From JAJFUB01 sp964622325 (GTDB taxonomy: Bacteria > Armatimonadota > Zipacnadia > Zipacnadales > UBA11051): a stretch of 37,909 nucleotides of DNA. Below, in pieces: positions 32,967-37,909 of the stretch. Position numbers and translations under genes: made by a program. Location: positions 1 through 37,909 of the forward strand of contig CAZUOJ010000023.1 in the NCBI GenBank assembly GCA_964622325.1, in the 5' to 3' direction. Within the stretch, counting starts at the first letter, position 1, and every line of letters starts with the position of its first letter. The notes under the pieces are model-generated. The model was not told the DNA's origin. It saw only the letters and a list, made by a program, of their open reading frames with translations, and did not search any database.

Positions 32967-33161
32967 ATGCCCATCATTCGCGTCACAATCTCGCCCCAGG
33001 AGACAGAATGCAAACGCAAATTAAGCGCGGCCTTGACAAAAGCCGCGGCGGAAATCACGAATATTCCGGAAGAAAAATTCATTGTCATCATTGAGGAAAA
33101 TCCGCGCGAAAATATCGCTGTGGGCGGCCAATTGCTCTGTGATATGCAGCCGCCCTCTTGA
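32967..33161 (+). CDS. 4-oxalocrotonate tautomerase-family protein
   Basis: A 64-residue protein beginning Met-Pro; AAGGAGG (32951-32957) is 9 nt upstream of ATG 32967. After Met removal the N-terminal Pro would be the catalytic base of the tautomerase superfamily. The pattern PIIRVTISPQETECKRKLSAALTKAAAEIT ... PEEKFIVIIEENPRENIAVGG fits the beta-alpha-beta subunit of 4-OT (about 62 residues). Substrate is unknown. It lies between DUF169 and pheS, 34 bp before the latter, and is probably co-transcribed. Confidence 0.88.
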   Translation: MPIIRVTISPQETECKRKLSAALTKAAAEITNIPEEKFIVIIEENPRENIAVGGQLLCDMQPPS

Positions 33162-33195
33162 AAGGCATCACATTAAGCATCAACGAGGCGAAGCG

Positions 33196-34215
33196 ATGTG
33201 GGAGGAAATTCAATCTCTGGAGAAAGAAGCAGAGGCGGCTTTTGCCGCCGCCCCCGATAAGCCGGCGCTGGAGGAGGCGCGCGTGAAATATCTGGGCCGC
33301 AATGGGCTTGTGCGGGCGCTATTTCAAAGGCTGGGGGCGCTGCCCAAAGAAGAGCGGCCTGCTTTTGGCGCCGCCCTCAATCGTCTGACAGAGCGCCTGG
33401 AAGCCCTGTTGGCCGCGCGTCGGGCTGCCCTGGAGGCGCAAGAAAGAGCCGCGGCTTTGGCCGCCGAGACGCTGGATGTGACATTGCCCGGCCGCGCCCC
33501 GCGCATCGGCAAGCGCCATCCTCTCATGGCCACACTGGACGATATGATAGCCATATTTCTGGGGCTGGGCTTCCGCGTCGCCGAGGGCCCGGAAGTGGAG
33601 GATTATTATCACAGCTTCGAGGCGCTTAATTATCCGGAATATCATCCGGCCATGGATGAGCAGATGACCTTTTACGCGGGCCCCAATGTGCTTTTGCGCA
33701 GCCAGACCTCTACAGTGCAGATTCGCGCGATGGAGACAATGCCGCCGCCAGTGCGCATTATTGTGCCGGGCCGCTGCTATCGGCGGGATACAGTGGATGC
33801 CACGCACTGTCATACCTTTTATCAGCTCGAGGGCTTGCTTGTGGACGAGGGCGTGACTTTTGCGGATTTAAAAGGCACGCTGCAGATTTTTGCGCAGGAG
33901 ATGTTTGGCGAACGCTGCCGTGTGCGCTTTCGGCCGGATTTCTTTCCCTTCACGGAGCCGAGCGCGGAAGTGGCGCTGTCCTGCACTTTCTGTGAGGGGC
34001 GGGGCTGCCGCGTATGCAGCCAGACCGGCTATCTGGAAGTGGGCGGCGCGGGACAAGTGGATCCCAATGTGCTGGCCAATGTAGGCTACGACACTGAAAA
34101 ATATACAGGCTTTGCCTTTGGCGTGGGCGTGGAGCGATTTGCGATGCTGCGGCATGGGATTGATGACATACGCTTATTTTATGGGGGCGATATGCGTTTT
34201 CTGGAGCAATTTTAA
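33196..34215 (+). CDS. pheS: Phenylalanine-tRNA ligase alpha subunit
   Basis: A 339-residue class II synthetase subunit that, with PheT, charges tRNA-Phe. Start ATG 33196 has GAGGCGA upstream. The N-terminal coiled coil (about 1-85: KYLGRNGLVRALFQRL...) binds tRNA. Catalytic core: PRIGKRHPLMATLDDMIAIFLGLGF, EALNYPEYHPAMDEQMTFY, LLRSQTSTVQIRAM, motif 2 IVPGRCYRRDTVDATHCHTFYQLEG and motif 3 YTGFAFGVGVERFAMLRHG. A CTFCEGRGCRVC insertion of four Cys is seen in many bacterial PheS as a structural element. Length is typical. It is followed after 69 bp by pheT. Confidence 0.97.
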   Translation: MWEEIQSLEKEAEAAFAAAPDKPALEEARVKYLGRNGLVRALFQRLGALPKEERPAFGAALNRLTERLEALLAARRAALEAQERAAALAAETLDVTLPGRAPRIGKRHPLMATLDDMIAIFLGLGFRVAEGPEVEDYYHSFEALNYPEYHPAMDEQMTFYAGPNVLLRSQTSTVQIRAMETMPPPVRIIVPGRCYRRDTVDATHCHTFYQLEGLLVDEGVTFADLKGTLQIFAQEMFGERCRVRFRPDFFPFTEPSAEVALSCTFCEGRGCRVCSQTGYLEVGGAGQVDPNVLANVGYDTEKYTGFAFGVGVERFAMLRHGIDDIRLFYGGDMRFLEQF

Positions 34216-34284
34216 GGGGCGATAAGACGCGATCGCGTTTTTTGCGCCGCCGGCCGATTTATTGTGGGGAGGCTTCAAACAATT

Positions 34285-36426
34285 ATGCGCATTCCGTACA
34301 GCTGGCTGAAGGAATTTTTGCAGGCGGACATCCCCGCGGAGGAACTGGCGGATGTGCTGACGATGGGGGGGCTGGAAGTGGAGGAGATCGAAGAATGGAC
34401 ATCCGCTGATGGGCAGGCGCGGGATCAGATTCTTATCACAAAAGTGACGGCAAATCGGGGGGATTTGCTGTCCATTGTGGGTGTGGCGCGCCAGGCGGCG
34501 GCGCTGCTGGGCACTTCTTATAAAAAGCCCGATTTTCCGCAAGACCTCCTCCGCGAAGTTCTTTCGGGAGGCCTGAATGTCTCAGACAGCCGTGTCACAA
34601 TTGAACTGGCAGATCCGCAGGGCTGTCCGCGCTATTCGGGATTGTTAATTGAGGGCGTGCGGCTGGCGCCTTCGCCGCCGTGGATGGCATATCGGCTGGA
34701 AGCCGCAGGAATGCGACCTTTAATCAATGTTGTGGATTGCACAAATTATGTGATGCTGGAATTGGGCCAGCCGCTGCACGCCTTTGATTATGAGCTATTG
34801 CATCAGGGCCATATTATCGTGCGGCGGGCAGAGGAGGGCGAGCAGCTCCAGACGCTGGACGAGCAATGGCGCACGCTATGTAGGGAGGATTTAGTCATTG
34901 CGGATCCGCGAGGGGCTGTGGCGCTGGCAGGCGTGATGGGCGGCGCGAACTCTGAAATCAATGAGCGCTCCACAATCGTGCTATTAGAAAGCGCCCATTT
35001 TGATCCTACGAGCATTCGCAAGACATCGCTGCGTCTGGGCCTGTCCACAGAGGCGAGCTATCGCTTTGAGCGCCATGTGGATCCCAATGGCACATTGCCC
35101 GCACTGGCGCGTGTGACACAGCTGATTTTGCAGACAGCCGGCGGGCGCGTGGCCAGCCGCGCTCTGGACGCCCGGGCGGAGGATTTTGCGCCCCGACAAA
35201 TCACGCTGCGCCCCGCGCGCTGTAATGCTATTCTGGGCATGAATTTGGGCGTGGCGGAAATGCAGCGCTGTCTGGAGGCATTGGATTTTGCCGTGGAAAA
35301 AGCGCCTGCTGCGACTGACGAAAGCGGCTGTGTCTTGCACGTTTCCGTCCCGCGCCTGCGCTGGGATATTGAGCGCGAGATTGATTTGATTGAAGAAATT
35401 GCAATTGTCCACGGCTATGATAAGCTGCCGGCGACTGTGCCGGGCAAGCTCGCTCAGTCCGGGCTTTTGTCGCGGCGGCAGCGGCTTATAAGGCAGATAG
35501 GCGCAGTGCTGCGTCAATGCGGGCTGAATGAAATGCTCAGCTTTTCTTTTAGCAGCCCGGCTGAGCTGGATCGGCTGGGCTATCCCGCCGACGCGCCAGA
35601 GCGGAATATGCTGGCGCTGAGCAATCCAATGAACGAAGCGCAATCCCACATGCGCACAACGCTTTTGCCGGCCCTGCTGGAGGCAGCGGCAAACAATGTG
35701 CGCCAGCGTGTGCGGCGTGTCGCGTTATATGAAATCAACAAAGTCTTTCTGCCCAAGCCCGGCGAGCTCTTGCCTGCGGAGCCGTTGCGTGTGGCGGGCA
35801 TGCTGATGGGCTCTGTGTTGACGGCGCAATGGAATGCGCCGGAAGCGCTCACACAGCCGGATTTCTTCTGGCTGAAGGGGCTTGTGGAACAGCTTTGCGC
35901 CAGCCTGGGGCTGACGAATTATCATTTTGCGCGCAAGCAGCATCCTGTGTTCCATCCGGGGCGTTGTGCGGCGCTAGTTATGGGGGGCCAGGAGGCAGGC
36001 GTGCTGGGCGAAATCGCCCCGCAGATCCAGCAGACGTATGAGCTGCCCGAACGCGCGTATGCCTTTGAGCTGGATCTGGAGCTGCTTTTGGACAAAGCCT
36101 GTGATTTCAAGCCCTATCAGCCGTTGCCGCGTTTTCCGCCTGTGCGGCGTGATTTGGCGATTGTGGCGCCGGAAGATGATGAACACGCGGCCGCTCGCCT
36201 GGAGCAAATTATTCGCCGCGCCGGCGGAGACATTTTGCAGCATGTGGAGCTTTTTGATGTGTTCGTGGATGCCGAACGGCTTGGCCCCGGGAACAGAAAT
36301 CTCGCCTATAGCCTGGAATTCCGGGCGCCAGATCGGACACTGACGGACGAAGAAGTGGATGCCGCCATGGCGCGTATTTGCGAAAGCATTGCCCAGGAAA
36401 CAAAAGGACGCATTAGAGACTTTTAA
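34285..36426 (+). CDS. pheT: Phenylalanine-tRNA ligase beta subunit lacking the OB-fold tRNA-binding domain
   Basis: A 713-residue subunit. ATG 34285 begins the family N-terminus MRIPYSWLKEFLQADIPAEELADVLTMGGLEVEEIEEW; GGGGAGG is 12 nt upstream, a slightly long spacing. In standard bacterial PheT (about 795) an EMAP-II-like OB domain of about 105 residues follows at this point. Here the chain goes at once, through QARDQILITKV, to TANRGDLLSIVGVARQAAALLG, the segment that normally comes after that domain. The B3/B4 editing domain (ECRYSG-like GCPRYSGLLIEGV, RPLINVVDCTNYVMLELGQPLHAFD), the B5 domain (RWDIEREIDLIEEIAIVHGYDKLP), the catalytic-like domain and a C-terminal ferredoxin-fold anticodon-binding domain (LPRFPPVRRDLAIV ... 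RDF) are all present. Confidence 0.96.
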   Translation: MRIPYSWLKEFLQADIPAEELADVLTMGGLEVEEIEEWTSADGQARDQILITKVTANRGDLLSIVGVARQAAALLGTSYKKPDFPQDLLREVLSGGLNVSDSRVTIELADPQGCPRYSGLLIEGVRLAPSPPWMAYRLEAAGMRPLINVVDCTNYVMLELGQPLHAFDYELLHQGHIIVRRAEEGEQLQTLDEQWRTLCREDLVIADPRGAVALAGVMGGANSEINERSTIVLLESAHFDPTSIRKTSLRLGLSTEASYRFERHVDPNGTLPALARVTQLILQTAGGRVASRALDARAEDFAPRQITLRPARCNAILGMNLGVAEMQRCLEALDFAVEKAPAATDESGCVLHVSVPRLRWDIEREIDLIEEIAIVHGYDKLPATVPGKLAQSGLLSRRQRLIRQIGAVLRQCGLNEMLSFSFSSPAELDRLGYPADAPERNMLALSNPMNEAQSHMRTTLLPALLEAAANNVRQRVRRVALYEINKVFLPKPGELLPAEPLRVAGMLMGSVLTAQWNAPEALTQPDFFWLKGLVEQLCASLGLTNYHFARKQHPVFHPGRCAALVMGGQEAGVLGEIAPQIQQTYELPERAYAFELDLELLLDKACDFKPYQPLPRFPPVRRDLAIVAPEDDEHAAARLEQIIRRAGGDILQHVELFDVFVDAERLGPGNRNLAYSLEFRAPDRTLTDEEVDAAMARICESIAQETKGRIRDF

Positions 36427-36507
36427 ATTGAAAGGATTACACACGGCTGGCCCTGCAGGCCTGCCAGGCTTATGAGCTTACGCCGCTAAGGAGGCATATT
36501 CAACATA

Positions 36508-37425
36508 ATGTCTCAGCCTTCCTTACAGGAGCTGCAAGAAGAATTGCAGCAATTGCGCCAGGAGCGCAAGGCTGTATTGCTTGTCCATAATTATCAGCTG
36601 CCCGAAGTGCAGGATGTCGCTGACTTTTTGGGCGATTCATTGGGCTTAAGCCGCCAGGCCGCCGCCACAAAAGCCGAGATCATTGTCTTTTGCGGCGTGC
36701 ATTTTATGGCCCAGACGGCGAAGCTGCTATCGCCGGATAAGCTAGTGCTTTTGCCCGATGAGACGGCGGGCTGCCCGATGGCGGATATGATTACGCCACA
36801 GCAGCTTTTGGAATTCCGGGCCCAATATCCCGGCCGGCCTGTTGTGGCGTATGTCAATACAACAGCGGAAGTGAAAGCTGAAAGCGATATCTGCTGCACT
36901 TCCGCCAATGCCGTACAAATTGTGCGCTCATTGCCCGAAAAGGAAATTTTGTTCGTGCCCGATCATTTTCTGGCCGAATATGTGGCGGAACAGGTGCCAG
37001 AGAAAAAAATAATCCCTTATGGCGGCTTTTGTCCCACACATGTCCGCATCAGTCCCAAGCTGATTCTGGAAGCAAAGGCCGAGCATCCGGACGCGCTCGT
37101 GATTGGCCATCCGGAATGTCCTAAGGATGTGCGGGATTTGTGCGACGCTATCTGTTCCACATCGGGAATGATTGATTATGCCAGGAAAAGCCCCGCCTGT
37201 GAATTCATTATCGCTACCGAATACGGCATAATTTATCGGCTGCAGAAGGACATTCCCGACAAAAAATTCTATGGCTTGCCGAGCATTATTTGTCCGAATA
37301 TGAAAAAGACGACTCTGGAAAAAGTCGTCTGGGCCTTGCGGGAGCTGAAATATCAGATTGACATTCCGCCCGACATTGTGCCGCGGGCGCAGCGCGCTGT
37401 GCAGCGGATGATTGAAATCGGCTGA
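36508..37425 (+). CDS. nadA: Quinolinate synthase A
   Basis: A 305-residue [4Fe-4S] enzyme that condenses iminoaspartate with dihydroxyacetone phosphate to quinolinate in NAD synthesis. The three cluster cysteines are present: Cys89 (ETAGCPMADM), Cys175 (GGFCPTHVRI) and Cys262 (IICPNMKKTTLE). Other conserved blocks: LLVHNYQLPEVQDVADFLGDSLGLSRQAA, FCGVHFMAQTAKLLSP, VAYVNTTAEVKAESDICCTSANA, HPECPKDVRDLCD and STSGMIDYA. Length is typical for the short form. AAGGAGG lies 13 nt before the ATG, longer than usual. It is 81 bp after pheT and may be read with it; nadB and nadC are not in the window. Within the gene, 37307-37330 can fold into an 8-bp hairpin, likely incidental. Confidence 0.97.
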   Translation: MSQPSLQELQEELQQLRQERKAVLLVHNYQLPEVQDVADFLGDSLGLSRQAAATKAEIIVFCGVHFMAQTAKLLSPDKLVLLPDETAGCPMADMITPQQLLEFRAQYPGRPVVAYVNTTAEVKAESDICCTSANAVQIVRSLPEKEILFVPDHFLAEYVAEQVPEKKIIPYGGFCPTHVRISPKLILEAKAEHPDALVIGHPECPKDVRDLCDAICSTSGMIDYARKSPACEFIIATEYGIIYRLQKDIPDKKFYGLPSIICPNMKKTTLEKVVWALRELKYQIDIPPDIVPRAQRAVQRMIEIG

Positions 37426-37574
37426 ATGTGACAGCCCGCTCGCGCCTTTTTGCCCCGCGGGCGGGCGAAAGAGGAAACATTTTTCTTTCGTTGCCGCTGG
37501 GCGCTGTGCTCAAGCGGAACGAACTAACGAAGCCAGTGGCGATGAAGCTGGATATTGTCTCCGTTGCGCGCGTT
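37426..37574. other. Convergent intergenic region after nadA
   Basis: 149 bp between the nadA stop and the aminotransferase stop. A 7-bp stem CGAAAGA (37466-37472) / TCTTTCG (37484-37490) enclosing a T-run is the only structure seen and is a weak terminator candidate. Confidence 0.35.
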
Positions 37575-37909
37575 TTACACAAGCCGCCGGAAATGCTGTC
37601 CCCACAGGCCGCCTTCACATAAGGCGGCTAAATTTCCCGCCTTTAGCCCCTGCTTAATGATTGCGAAAGCCTCCTCCGCCGCCTGCAAATAAGCCTCAAT
37701 GTGTGCGGGCTGATGGGAATAGGACAGATAAGCGCCCATCAGACATAAAATGCCGCGCTTGACCAGCTCCTGCAGATAAATTGTAGTCATCAGAACTTTC
37801 TGTTGCTCATCGGGCACAGCAAAGCTCATATGCAAAATTGGGGGGAAGCCCTCACAGACAAAGGGCAGCTCATAGCGCGCGGCCAGCTCCTGGAGGCCCT
37901 GTTGCAATT
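37575..37909 (-). CDS. Class III (glutamate-1-semialdehyde-like) aminotransferase, C-terminal part
   Basis: 111 codons of a gene whose start is beyond the right edge. The fragment has the order expected for the C-terminal domain of glutamate-1-semialdehyde 2,1-aminomutase and close class III relatives: LQELAARYELPFVCEGFPPILHMSFA, then TTIYLQELVKRGILCLMGAYLSYSHQPAHIEAYLQAAEEAFAIIKQGL. The active-site lysine and cofactor loops lie outside the window, so the substrate cannot be told; true HemL proteins usually have a different SxAHT phrase where this reads YSHQPAH, which favours a related aminotransferase of another pathway. Confidence 0.8.
   Translation of the reverse strand, partial: LQQGLQELAARYELPFVCEGFPPILHMSFAVPDEQQKVLMTTIYLQELVKRGILCLMGAYLSYSHQPAHIEAYLQAAEEAFAIIKQGLKAGNLAALCEGGLWGQHFRRLV

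Noticed and set aside
37307..37330. 8-bp hairpin AGACGACT/AGTCGTCT
   Set aside because: It is inside nadA over conserved codons (KKTTLEKVV); more likely chance than control.
37608..37628. Perfect 8-bp hairpin GCCGCCTT/AAGGCGGC
   Set aside because: It lies within the coding end of the class III aminotransferase and has no T-run, so it is probably not a terminator.
1..37909. CRISPR arrays, insertion sequences, tRNA or rRNA genes
   Set aside because: No regularly spaced repeats, transposase-like protein, terminal repeats with target duplication, tRNA T-loop patterns or rRNA segments were found on reading both strands.

Overview
The window is bacterial: dense genes, strong Shine-Dalgarno sequences (AAGGAGG, GGAGG) 6-9 nt before most starts, and a typical bacterial translation block. 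Base composition is moderately GC-rich. The mixture of many signal-peptide proteins (GH123/DUF4091-like, GH42-like, a TIM-barrel glycosidase-like protein, an FGE/SUMF1-domain protein), a PIG-L deacetylase, a Gfo/Idh/MocA protein and a DegT aminotransferase is what I would expect from a polysaccharide-degrading Armatimonadota-, Sumerlaeota- or PVC-type bacterium, but the phylum cannot be fixed from the sequence. A run of exactly 100 N (31666-31765) marks a scaffold join, so this is a draft or metagenome assembly.

Layout. 1-92: end of trpB. 364-873: unknown cytoplasmic protein. 899-1105 (-): an orphan open fragment. 1124-3105 (-): FGE-domain lipoprotein/secreted protein and an alpha/beta hydrolase, one unit. 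3291-8311 (-): an apparent three-gene operon of Fe-S aldo/keto reductase, DegT-family aminotransferase and secreted GH123-like glycosidase, bounded by intrinsic terminators at 3209-3241 and 8358-8400. 8429-9889 (-): secreted beta-propeller protein. 10151-12067 (-): fused PabB-PabC for p-aminobenzoate, divergent from 12209-15673 (+), an ECF vitamin transporter in which the S component and both ATPases are one polypeptide, followed by EcfT. 15674-16046: non-coding, with a -10-like box and a 27-bp-arm inverted repeat. 16047-16904 (-): PIG-L deacetylase, divergent from a two-gene secreted pair 17109-20714 (+). 21048-25813 (-): a second secreted pair, GH42-like glycosidase plus a translationally coupled unknown protein. 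26049-26927 (+): membrane-anchored NERD protein.

27235-37425 (+): housekeeping: tgt, a Gfo/Idh/MocA protein, then infC-rpmI-rplT-(TrmH methyltransferase, broken by the gap)-DUF169-tautomerase-pheS-pheT-nadA. The translation block is the usual order, but a DUF169 gene with its own leader terminator and a 4-oxalocrotonate-tautomerase-like gene sit between the methyltransferase and pheS. 37575-37909 (-): C-terminus of a class III aminotransferase.

Points most worth attention: infC appears to start at AUA; its extended 3' end overlaps rpmI out of frame by 134 bp; PheT lacks the OB-fold tRNA-binding domain; the fused ECF transporter has two ATPase defects that fall in the same composite ATP site; a possible small RNA lies at 15850-16020; and an attenuator-like leader precedes the DUF169-pheST genes.
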